Source: Saccoglossus kowalevskii (lineage: Eukaryota; Hemichordata; Enteropneusta; Harrimaniidae). From it: a DNA stretch of 30,260 nt. The stretch is from assembly GCF_000003605.2 (NCBI RefSeq), contig NW_003135368.1:133201-163460 (forward strand), given 5' to 3'. Position 1 is the first letter of the stretch. Each line of letters opens with the position of its first letter. The position numbers and the translations under genes were made by a program. This document shows, piece after piece, positions 23,801-30,260 of the stretch. Under the pieces are notes generated by a model. That model worked only from the letters and a program-made list of their open reading frames with translations, was not told where the DNA came from and made no database searches.

Positions 23801-26800
23801 GCAGTATTAGATTTAGATGAGGTACGACGATTAAATTACTTTTCAAAACAACTTGCATGCATTTTTATATGAAATGTCAAAAAAAAAAAAAAAAAAATTT
23901 GCGTTTGAATATTTCATTATCTTTTGATTAAATGCAACAGCCGTCCTGCATGGATGGTGTGTTATTTGTTGTCTAGGAATTTTAAAGAGCTAGGCGCAAT
24001 ATATCAGGCTTAAAAATACTGTACCTCAGCCATGCACATCAATAAATATTAGTATTTCTAAATAATGTCATTCCAGATTAAGTATCTATCATCTAAAATT
24101 TGATTCCCAGGCACTTAGTGCTAGTTGCGATGTCATGGTTACAACCTTACATACTTTTGTACAGAATTATAACCAAAAACATTTGTGTGCGTGTGATAGC
24201 CATACAGTTTTGGTGGAAATTTACATGCTAATTTGCATATTTGCACATATTACTGAGTGGTGAAAACTTGATTTCTTATATTCCAAATATAAATTCAACA
24301 TTTCTTGCATTATAAATTTATATGTGTATACTTTCAACGATTTATAAAAGCAGAGCTTGAACTTACCTAACCTTGTACTATGATATGTGATGCACATCTC
24401 GCTGGAAGCAAACTCGTGATTCCCATTCAGTATGCATAAGTCATAGTTTTAACCAAAAGCATCAGAAAACACAGTGAGTACATGCTCAGAAATGTTTGAT
24501 TGCATAAACTGAAATGAGCGAACTGATCACCAATTCAAAAACGCAAAATGAACAAATATAACACACTAGTAAACACAGGTACAGGAACTACAAAAAATGA
24601 AATGAACATGAATTGTTTCTTTCACATATTCAATAATTTCCATAAGGATTGGTTTTGTAATTGGCATGTGATCTTCATCAGATATCACACATTTACGAGT
24701 CATACTGTTCTGATTATAGCTAGATGTGTAATTTGCATGCTACTTTTGCTAAGCCTATCCCTACCTACATGAACTTGTGTGTACTAGTGCTAACTATGTG
24801 TATGTATCCAGTTATTGTACCTGGTATACCACAATCCTCCAATCAAAACAGTTAATCAGTATTCATGAAACAATGCCATTTGATTGGTTTCTTGCTCCTG
24901 TGAAATAAATGATCATGTGACTTGATAAATTTTATTTGTTTATTAGAAATTGGTTGATGTGTTGCCAGGCGACAAGCTATATGTGGCTCTATGTGGATTA
25001 TTGAGTGTTTGGAGTACTCATTCAAATGAATCTTGGTAAGAAACAACCTGCATTACCAGGGATTGAAATAATGGTATTTCTATGCAGTGTGGTGCCCTCT
25101 TAGCCCTCATGTCACTGACACAAAACATTTTTCTGTGATGCAACTATTTATGCTAATTTACTGGCGTGTCATTGACACAACAGAAAAATCATACGTTGAG
25201 AAATGTCTTGTTTTAGATATTATAATAATTTGGAAAAATAAAATTCACTTTTTATATAGTAACAATAAGTGAAAACTAATCAGAGACTGATACTCTGCAT
25301 GACAAGCTTGTTCTAATTTTATTTAAGCAATGTTTGTAAAATATTTTATTTTAGCTGGAATTAATTTTCGCTGAAAAGATATTTTGGGCGTTTTGTATGA
25401 AATTTATTTTCACTGATTTTTGACAAGTGGAATGTAAAATATAGGAAAAAAGGTATATATGCTGAATCATTCCTATAGCGAAAATTAATTCCGAGCAAAA
25501 ATAAAGCGTTTCACAGTATTTTCACTTTGTAAGGGACCCATATAAAACAAGTCTTGGCATAATGGTCGCTGTCTTTGAAATTTAGCATATCATCTGCAGA
25601 GACTGCTGTATACAATATACATCTTAGTACTATTCATATGTGGTGGTTTTACAAAGGCAACATGTTCATATATAATTAACAATATGCTACTTTGAGTTGT
25701 ACTTGTACTACATCATTGCTTGATAAACCTGCAGTTTTCTTATTTGTTAAAAAATATTTCTTGTTTTCTTTCACTAGACTCGGTAGTAAAGTACATTTAC
25801 TATGTTGTCATATCAACATATTTCTAACTACAAAAAAAAGATTGATAACTAAATTTTAGCCATTACTGATTTGGTTCTTGACTTTGTCACGGAGTTGTAA
25901 TTTATTTTGTAGGTGGAGTATTGAACATTGTGTCCTAAGTATTCTCTGTAGTCAGAATTTTTTTAACAAGATGGCCGCCAAGATAGATGACTGTGCATTG
26001 GCTGTACTGCCATATCTTTATCTAGTGAGAAGTAAAGAACCACTGAAAGAGAAACAAATAGCTCTAACTATAGCAACATCTGCATTGTCTAAAAAACACA
26101 AAGTATTGGCTAACCTCAGTGAAAGTAAGTCTGAAATATAACATTTTTATGCCATACTTTTTCACACTAATATTGTTATATAATATTTTTCTGTATTTTT
26201 CTATAATTTTTTTTTTTAAATTTTGGACAATTTTCCATTAGCTACATGTCTTGCACAAAAAAATATAAAGAGAAGATTGTGTGGTGACAAAAGTTGAGAT
26301 GATTTTTTGGCTCAAAGGGTTGTATATGTAATGTAATTCTAAGGTAGATAATGGATGAGAGTTGTAACTATGGTAACATGATCATCCTTCATCATGAAAT
26401 AAACATATTTCTTGAAATTTTCCAGTCATTCTGATTGAAATGCATTTGTGGTTTTAGTGGCTTTCTGGTGACCTTCAGTAATGGTAAATATTGTGAGGGC
26501 CATAGTTTGAGATTTTCTAATTTTATAGCTATGAAAACTGAGGATCCTTCAAGTCGCATTGACTATCACACAAAATTTCACAAACTTCCTTGAATCATCA
26601 ATCCTGAAAATGGAATCATTAGCAGTGATTACTTATTGTACAGTGCTTTGATCAGATGGGTTGTATATGTTCACATTGTTTGATTTTTTTTTAGACAAAG
26701 TCTACACAGCGGAGCTGTTCATATTACTGATTGTCATCCGCCGTCGTCAATTTTACAATTTTAACTTCTTCTTCAAAACCTCAAGTCAGAATGTTCTCAA

Positions 26801-29800
26801 ATTTGATATGCAAGTACCTTGGATGGTTCTTTCTCAGATTTGTTCATTTCATGTCAAAATCTCAAATTCTTTATTTTTGGTGAATATTTTTGCAATTTTT
26901 GGTAAAAAGTGATAATTTTGTCTTCTTGTTAGAAACCACAAGTCCGATTGCTTTGATATTACATATATAGGTACTACATGTGGGCCTCTCTCAGATTTGT
27001 TCATTTCGTGATGATATCTTTAATTCTCTAATTTTGATGAATGTTTTTGTCATTTTTGGTAAAAAGTTATATTTCGACTTCTTGTTTAAAACCACAAGTT
27101 TCTTTAATACTATACATACTGTTCATTTTCTAATGTGCATTGCTAACAGCGGAGCGATATCAGCCGACAGGTTGCTTGTTTTGTTTCTCAGTGATTATGC
27201 CGACAAGTGTTTGCAGGGTTATAACTTCGTTTGAACTTTGCAGGTTACGTTGCACTCACTGCCAAATCCAACAAGGATACAGTAGCTGAAGTGAATGAAC
27301 GCACGGTTACAAAGATTACTGAAAATATGTTGAAAATGAAAGAAAGTGATGTCCTGAAAATGGTATGTTTTGAATTTATTGATTCAGAGTCTAATAATGT
27401 GTTGTGATCTCAGAGAATGATTACATTTGTATAGAAGGTAATAGTTTCCAATCATATAGAATGAGATGTTTTCAGGGAATGTGCAGAGAATTCAGTCTGA
27501 ACTGCCATAAGTGAAAGAATTTATAAGCTTGGAAGTGATAAGTTCTGTTTGATAATTTATGATATATTTGGCATAAAAACAATTTTTTTTCAAGGAATAT
27601 TTGTTACAAAATATATTAATCATATTAATAACTAATATCTGGTATTCATATAGATACACTTGCTGTCAGATCAAGTGACAGACCACAGTACAAATCTAAG
27701 AGTTAAAATGGTGGCTAAATTCATTCTGGCAAGTTTAGTTGCCATGTCAACAAACATTCGATTGCAGCTTTCTATTGCTACCACCCTGTTGTCAGCTTTA
27801 GGAGATGATGTCAATAGAATAATCGATGTTGTGCCAAAGAATATGGTAAGAACAACAATGACTTCTTTTGTAATTTTAAAGTAAAATCTAGTAAAATTAT
27901 CCTTTTTCCTTTTTACATGTACTTGTATATACTAAATGCAATTCTATGTCCTTGTATGACTTTCCTGTAACAAATGTATCTTGATTTAAATACTGTAGAA
28001 TACTTTATTTTCGCTTGGAATTTATTTTTGCTACTTTCGCTGAAAGGATGATTTCGTGAAAATAAAACCCAGCGAATATACTTTTTTTTCTATATTTCAC
28101 ATTAAACTCATCAAAAATCAGTGAAAATAAATTCCATACCAAAAAGCCTTTTCAGCGAAAATTAATTCCAGCGAAAATAAAATATTCCACAGTACTTCAC
28201 GAATGACTTTACTATCAAAGAAAATTTCTGTCAGTACCTTCATTAGGATTCACAACTGATTCCTTGCTTTTCCTTTTTTTGCAATAATCTTCTTGCATTC
28301 ACATCAAATCACTCTTAAAAGCAGCAACAAAGTAGATGGAGTTGGAGTTGAACGAATCTGGGTCTTCAGTTGATGTCTGCATTTTATCTGTTTCACACAC
28401 TGAACTATCTAGGATTTATATCTCTTCTGTTTTTAGTAAATTAATCCAATCTGTGGTCAAGCTTAAGAAAATCACCACCACATCCTTATTGTGGCTTTTA
28501 GTGGCTTTCAAAGTGTACTGATTTAATAATTGCATATAATTACTACTTTTCTTCGAAGGATGAAGATGATCTGGATACCATGGAAACTGAAATGCTGACT
28601 GCTGATACATCACACATCCACTGTAAAGCCTTAAAAGTCTTGTCTAAAAAGAAAAACCGAATGGTTAAGTGTCCCGAGTTTGCGGATACTGTGTTTTGGT
28701 TGTTGGATAGCATAGTGATGAATATTCCCTTGCAGACATTGTTGAAAGGTACAGTTCTGAAAAAAAGGTAGTACTGTGATCTTGCATATCAGTGTGGTTT
28801 GATCCAGTACTGCCTTTTGGCATACCTTATGATTATACATCTTTTCTTTTGGGTAATAATTTAGTGATGCATAAAACTCTCGAAAATGCAGAGAAAAGCG
28901 TCTTATGATATATACTGATATGTTTACTTCATGTGCTACAATGTTGGTCTATGTTTGCTGCTAGATCTTAAATCATTTTACCTGTACCAACATATAAAAT
29001 ATATGTTTGACTTTAAACACAGTCCACATATTTCTGTAATCACTAAAAATAAAAAAAAATAGCAAGAAATCTCTTTATTCATCATTCTAATTAGACAAAT
29101 AATTCACATTCTAATAACACATTCAGGCCATTTTAAACAAGATGGTTGCATAGCTACCCCCGTTGTGCTCACTATGGACACCTGGAGCAAACGATTATAT
29201 GTACAAAGTTATACTATCACTAAAATGTACTGTGGCTGAACCTTTTTCAACCTGAACTAATATTTGCTTCAATTGAAAGTATACTGCAGGGCTCTTGCTG
29301 TGTTTCCATGGTAACACAATAAACCTATCTATTTTTCAGGATCACATTGGTTGAATTGTGATAAAAAACCAGACAGCCAGGATACAGAATATATCAAATT
29401 GTTGTTAAAACTTTTTGAATATTTTACTGCTGGGTCAGCTGACAGCAAATCAGCCAATCACGTTGCTGCATTTAGGAATCTATTGAAGAAACTGATTGAG
29501 GTGAACTAACAAGTTTAAAAGTTTAAAAAAAATGAGGGTTTTGTTTAAATTAATTTTTTAAATTAAGTTAATTTTTTTACTTTTAGTTCTTATGTATTTT
29601 AAAATGTTCTACTTTTTTTCCCAGCATCATTTAAAGGAAAGATCTAAACTTTGGATGTTTTTGTCCGTTATGTGGACCAGCCATTTTGAAGAGTTCCCTC
29701 TAGTGCCAGCAGTTGTTCAAATGCGTGCACTTCATATTGCCAATACCAGTTTCTCTCATCTAGCTGATGAGGACATGCAGGATCTGTTTAGAAAAGACTC

Positions 29801-29805
29801 CTTAG
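14751..29805 (+). CDS. HEATR1: HEATR1 / UTP10, SSU-processome HEAT-repeat protein, exons 1-17 (3' end outside window)
   Basis: The 17 exons (14751-14895, 15347-15705, 16783-16884, 17331-17591, 18249-18334, 19271-19525, 20426-20542, 21289-21406, 21999-22097, 23726-23821, 24947-25035, 25913-26124, 27244-27362, 27654-27845, 28559-28748, 29340-29500, 29625-29805) join to 2782 nt in one open frame of 927 residues plus one base. All introns are GT-AG. The N-terminus MTSLASQLKKLALPQ, then SLLFDPKEA, GIDPSF, LSPYFLLKPAQKTLEWLIHR, LPYHETMIFVRVIQLLK and YKAASYMIICQL, match vertebrate HEATR1 (BAP28) in order. It is a nucleolar alpha-solenoid of HEAT repeats in the UTP-A/t-UTP part of the small-subunit processome, needed for pre-rRNA transcription and 18S processing. 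The human protein is 2144 residues, so the window ends at about 43%; the C-terminal BP28 domain is outside. There is no frameshift or internal stop, so the gene looks functional. Confidence 0.95.
14896..15346 (+). other. HEATR1 intron 1
   Basis: 451 bp, AT-rich; no repeat family, exon or RNA gene recognised. Confidence 0.7.
15347..15705 (+). CDS. HEATR1: HEATR1 exon 2
   Basis: Residues 49-168. The acceptor is CTCATCAG. It begins GVNGLEELIGIDPSF and carries LSPYFLLKPAQKTLEWLIHR and CVLPYHETMIFVRVIQLLK, the best conserved stretch in the window. The donor is ACAG|GTAACT, phase 0. Confidence 0.95.
16137..16511 (+). mobile_element. Palindromic TA-flanked MITE, copy 2 (host of a nested element)
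   Basis: The left terminus TACTGTAGAATACT (16137-16150) is the exact reverse complement of the right terminus AGTATTCTACAGTA, once the inner element at 16309-16501 is set aside. The interior has TTTTGTATGGAATTTATTTT and GAATGTAAATTGTAAG, shared with the 25332 copy in the same orientation. It lies in HEATR1 intron 2. TA flanks and CTGT ends fit non-autonomous Tc1/mariner-type elements. Confidence 0.85.
16309..16501. mobile_element. Second MITE nested inside copy 2
   Basis: TA-CTGTAAAA at 16309 and TTTTACAG-TA ending at 16501. The terminal 26 bp are imperfect inverted repeats with TTCACTG words, and the interior holds the inverted pair CACTGTGTTTTAATT / AATTAAAACACAGTG. It is flanked by TA on both sides, and its removal with one TA restores the terminus of the outer element. 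Confidence 0.85.
16783..16884 (+). CDS. HEATR1: HEATR1 exon 3
   Basis: Residues 169-202, 34 codons, phase 0 at both ends. It encodes KPGVALARSTLLNHCYKDAG, matching the human KQSGVPLAK...HCYKDLG region. Acceptor TTTTGTAG, donor CAAG|GTAAGA. Confidence 0.92.
16885..17330 (+). other. HEATR1 intron 3
   Basis: 446 bp. The part 17130-17290 has more CpG than neighbouring introns (GCGCGT, GTACGGCGC, GATGCGGTGTGACG), but I see no coding or RNA structure I can name. Confidence 0.6.
17331..17591 (+). CDS. HEATR1: HEATR1 exon 4
   Basis: Residues 203-289, phase 0 at both ends. It encodes SLRVLFSFYTSTVIGMIEYC and YILKGLKSTYSDYKAASYMI, near the start of the U3snoRNP10-type region. The acceptor CCTTGATGAAG has a short pyrimidine tract, so the exact first residues are slightly less certain. 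The donor is CAAG|GTGCGT. Confidence 0.88.
17592..18248 (+). other. HEATR1 intron 4
   Basis: 657 bp, A/T-rich with poly-T and poly-A tracts. An inverted ACTGG-TTTTAAA / TTTTTAAAA-CCAGT arrangement around 17823-17925 suggests one more decayed palindromic element, not confidently placed. Confidence 0.45.
18249..18334 (+). CDS. HEATR1: HEATR1 exon 5
   Basis: Residues 290-317 plus two bases. It encodes HTSGDLAAEAVMCIVVICQT, corresponding to the human LIKDGLSCLIVLLQ helix pair. Acceptor GTTTTTAG, donor AAAA|GTAAGT. It is too short to be seen as an open frame without splice logic. Confidence 0.88.
18884..19034. repeat. Tandem 71-bp repeat with ATTGTCATG inverted words (HEATR1 intron 5)
   Basis: Two units start at 18884 and 18955, with a fragment of a third near 19025. 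Each has ATGACAA, then GTAGTTTTTATTGTCATGG (TATAGTTTT in the first), then CATGACAATGGTGC. ATTGTCATG and CATGACAAT are inverted within each unit, so it can fold. It is confined to the intron. Confidence 0.8.
19271..19525 (+). CDS. HEATR1: HEATR1 exon 6
   Basis: Residues 318-402 plus two bases. It includes SKLDGIIQILEQLSL and PVYSTLLENVIHDVAMTTET; the human counterpart is PDLITILHGISE onward. Acceptor TTTACACAG, donor CAAG|GTGAGT, phase 2. Confidence 0.92.
19526..20425 (+). other. HEATR1 intron 6
   Basis: 900 bp. It contains CATGAATATTCATG (perfect 14-bp palindrome, 19666-19679) and a near copy about 50 bp later. Two diverged copies of a repeat (about 19848-19985 and 20030-20200) share ACATGCCTG, ATCAAGT and ATCAGATATCAGA-like words. 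Open frames here are not coding. Confidence 0.5.
20426..20542 (+). CDS. HEATR1: HEATR1 exon 7
   Basis: Thirty-nine codons (about residues 403-441), phase 2 at both ends. It encodes LLIQEFLEFSLDEDKRYST and HPIIQALEQK, matching human LLFEEYISYSS and FLPLIRLLESK. Acceptor TTGTGCAG, donor AAAA|GTATGT. Confidence 0.88.
20907..21087. mobile_element. TA-CTGTAAA MITE (HEATR1 intron 7)
   Basis: It starts TACTGTAAAGCGCTTAATTT and ends ATCAGTTTACAGTA. Inverted inner words TTTCATGA / TCATGAAA and AATTTTGCTGCAGCAAAATT (central palindrome) make a long hairpin. The ends resemble those of the nested element at 16309. Confidence 0.75.
21289..21406 (+). CDS. HEATR1: HEATR1 exon 8
   Basis: Residues 442-481. 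It encodes YPVSVDKALENMLKEIESQK and LQEFISMTVSRSKYQ; human has YPRTLDVVLEEHLKEIADLK and LFHQFVSLSTSGGKYQ. Acceptor CTATAATAG, donor TCAG|GTATTC, returning to phase 0. Confidence 0.92.
21407..21998 (+). other. HEATR1 intron 8
   Basis: 592 bp; no transposon family or exon recognised. Short frames on both strands are chance. Confidence 0.6.
21999..22097 (+). CDS. HEATR1: HEATR1 exon 9
   Basis: Residues 482-514, phase 0 at both ends. It encodes DESQTSLLLSLNHPSGRIRH, matching human SDTSLMLSLNHPLAPVR, one of the clearest HEAT units. Acceptor CTAATTCAG, donor ACAG|GTATGT. Confidence 0.93.
22098..23725 (+). other. HEATR1 intron 9 (longest in window)
   Basis: 1628 bp of AT-rich DNA. A diverged duplication of about 100 bp (GGTGGCAATTGGTTCAGTA near 22310; GCGGCAATTGATATACTCA near 22412) is the only structure noticed. 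No supportable coding or RNA gene. Confidence 0.55.
23726..23821 (+). CDS. HEATR1: HEATR1 exon 10
   Basis: Residues 515-546, phase 0 at both ends. It encodes FYQESLLQRLSDDDPTVVKA, the equivalent of human FIKEAILARLGDDNIDVVLS. Acceptor TTTTTTACAG, donor TGAG|GTACGA. Confidence 0.92.
23822..24946 (+). other. HEATR1 intron 10
   Basis: 1125 bp, with a poly-A tract of about 19 bases near 23880 that might mark a decayed retroposon end. Nothing else that I can assign. Confidence 0.5.
24947..25035 (+). CDS. HEATR1: HEATR1 exon 11
   Basis: Residues 547-575 plus two bases, encoding KLVDVLPGDKLYVALCGLLS. Acceptor GTTTATTAG, donor CTTG|GTAAGA, phase 2. It is supported by frame continuity and position more than by strong identity. 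Confidence 0.82.
25332..25518 (+). mobile_element. Palindromic TA-flanked MITE, copy 3 (HEATR1 intron 11)
   Basis: The left end is decayed (TTGTAAAATATTTTATTTTA) and the right end is AAAGCGTTTCACAGTA. The interior words GGAATTAATTTTCGCTGAAA, TTTTGTATGAAATTTATTTT and TTTTTGACAAGTGGAATG match the copy at 16137 in the same orientation. Confidence 0.8.
25913..26124 (+). CDS. HEATR1: HEATR1 exon 12
   Basis: Residues 576-646 plus one base. It encodes WSIEHCVLSILCSQNFFNKM and CALAVLPYLYLVRSKEPLKE, corresponding to human VVVCLLPFMVIN. Acceptor ATTTTGTAG, donor GAAA|GTAAGT, phase 1. Confidence 0.9.
26684..27185 (-). mobile_element. Dispersed repeat, copy B (HEATR1 intron 12)
   Basis: It begins TTTTTTTTAGACAAAGTC, ACAGCGGAGCTG, GTCATCCGCCGTCGTC and ends AACAGCGGAGCGATATCAGC. 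Its middle is duplicated: TCTCAGATTTGTTCATTTC occurs near 26833 and 26990, each followed by a TTTTTGGTAAAAAGT block. It is about 155 bp longer than copy A because of this extra module. It ends about 60 bp before HEATR1 exon 13. Confidence 0.65.
27244..27362 (+). CDS. HEATR1: HEATR1 exon 13
   Basis: Residues 647-686. It encodes YVALTAKSNKDTVAEVNERT and ITENMLKMKESDVLKM; the human equivalent is KLIGVANQKMIELLADNI. The acceptor CTTTGCAG lies only about 60 bp after the dispersed repeat copy B. The donor is AATG|GTATGT, phase 0. Confidence 0.85.
27654..27845 (+). CDS. HEATR1: HEATR1 exon 14
   Basis: Residues 687-750, phase 0 at both ends. It encodes LRVKMVAKFILASLVAMSTN and IATTLLSALGDDVNRIID, fitting the human FNLKQKVTFHVILSVLVSC helix region. 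Acceptor TTCATATAG, donor TATG|GTAAGA. Confidence 0.88.
27991..28194 (-). mobile_element. Palindromic TA-flanked MITE, copy 4 (HEATR1 intron 14)
   Basis: This is the most complete copy, 204 bp: TACTGTAGAATACTTTATTT at the left and ATAAAATATTCCACAGTA at the right, with TTTTCGCT / AGCGAAAA subterminal repeats. Relative to the copies at 16137 and 25332 it lies in the opposite orientation. Confidence 0.88.
28559..28748 (+). CDS. HEATR1: HEATR1 exon 15
   Basis: Residues 751-813 plus one base. An acidic start, DEDDLDTMETEM, is followed by a basic loop, LSKKKNRMVK, then FADTVFWLLDSIVMNIPLQT. Acceptor TTCTTCGAAG, donor AAAG|GTACAG, phase 1. The acidic start is not obvious in the human protein and may be a lineage-specific loop. 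Confidence 0.85.
28749..29339 (+). other. HEATR1 intron 15
   Basis: 591 bp; no repeat family, exon or RNA gene recognised. Confidence 0.65.
29340..29500 (+). CDS. HEATR1: HEATR1 exon 16
   Basis: Residues 814-867. It encodes EYIKLLLKLFEYFTAGSADS and HVAAFRNLLKKLIE, the counterpart of human YLHLLIGLFEMMLNGADAVH and FRVLMKLFIK. Acceptor ATTTTTCAG, donor TGAG|GTGAAC, phase 0. The following intron is only 124 bp. Confidence 0.92.
29625..29805 (+). CDS. HEATR1: HEATR1 exon 17
   Basis: Residues 868-927 plus one base. It encodes HHLKERSKLWMFLSVMWTSH and AVVQMRALHIANTSF, matching human FQLFKFCSVLWTYG and VLQTQALYVG. Acceptor TTTCCCAG, donor TTAG|GTATGT, phase 1. Its last 15 bases are the first half of the first unit of the downstream 29-bp minisatellite. 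Confidence 0.92.
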
Positions 29806-30260
29806 GTATGTGTAATATTGAAAAGACTCCCCAGGCATGTGTAATATTGAAAAGACTCCCCAGGCATGTGTAATATTGAAAAGACTACCCAGGCATGTGT
29901 AATATTGAAAAGACTTCCCTAGGCATGTGTAATACTAAAGTCTCCCCAGACATATGTAATATTGAAAAGATCCTCAGGCAAGTGTAATATTGAAAAGATC
30001 CTCAGGCATGTGTAATATTGAAAAGACTACCCAGGCATGTGTAATATTGAAAAGACTTCCCTAGGCATGTGTAATACTAAAGTCTCCCCAGACATATGTG
30101 ATATTGAAAAGATCCTCAGGCATGTGTAATATTGAAAAGACTACCCAGGCATGTGTAATATTGAAAAGACTTCCCTAGGCATGTGTAATACTAAAGTCTC
30201 CCCAGACATATGTAATATTGAAAAGATCCTCAGGCAAGTGTAATATTGAAAAGACTACCC
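29791..30260. repeat. 29-bp minisatellite starting in HEATR1 exon 17
   Basis: Unit 1 (29791-29819) spans the last 15 coding bases of exon 17 and the first 14 of the intron. Later units (27-30 bp) read GAAAAGACTCCCCAGGCATG plus TGTAATATT, with variants. The ACTACCC variant recurs at 29878, 30020, 30134 and 30248, giving higher-order periods of 142, 114 and 114 bp. The array runs past the window edge. In the copies the donor GGTATG has become GGCATG or GACATA, and in two (29964, 30220) CAGGCAAGT. Confidence 0.95.

Overview
The window is animal nuclear DNA. It is AT-rich, has GT-AG introns, and is full of minisatellites and short non-autonomous transposons. The protein families and the density of palindromic TA-flanked elements suggest a marine invertebrate such as a hemichordate, cephalochordate, mollusc or cnidarian, but the sequence alone does not let me name the species. 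No bacterial-type features are present.

Layout: 1-960 is a 70-bp minisatellite with a 282-bp higher-order period, followed by a short GGGACGAATGTG-type tandem repeat (about 1042-1196). 1226-5990 has no gene I can support; it holds degraded repeat sequence, including an LTR-like block (about 4045-4670). 5990-7320 is a 40-bp minisatellite, old and interrupted at its left end and regular at its right end. A dispersed repeat (6113-6455) sits inside the old part. 11766-7286 (minus strand) is a three-exon gene whose spliced product would be a 527-residue death-effector-domain / transmembrane / NB-ARC-like (STAND) protein. 11767-14750 is intergenic, with a small GC-richer patch carrying an E-box near 13342. 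14751 to the right edge (plus strand) is the 5' 17 coding exons of HEATR1 (yeast Utp10), the U3 snoRNP / SSU-processome HEAT-repeat protein. They give 927 continuous residues, about 43% of the human length, and the gene runs off the window. Exon 17 ends in a 29-bp minisatellite (29791-30260).

The two genes are divergent and functionally unrelated: one is an innate-immunity or apoptosis type signalling protein, the other a ribosome-biogenesis housekeeping factor. The HEATR1 introns and the introns and flanks of the DED gene share the same transposon families. These are a roughly 200-bp TA-flanked palindromic element (copies at 8557, 16137, 25332 and 27991), a related family (16309 and 20907), and a longer dispersed repeat (8982, 6113, 26684).

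Most notable points: (1) the DED-TM-NB-ARC architecture, in which every nucleotide-handling motif is altered; (2) two minisatellites whose first unit overlaps the 3' end of a coding exon, one in each gene, with the DED gene taking its stop codon from the array and the HEATR1 array repeating the exon-17 splice-donor region; (3) a nested transposon insertion at 16137-16511 whose empty site can be read directly.
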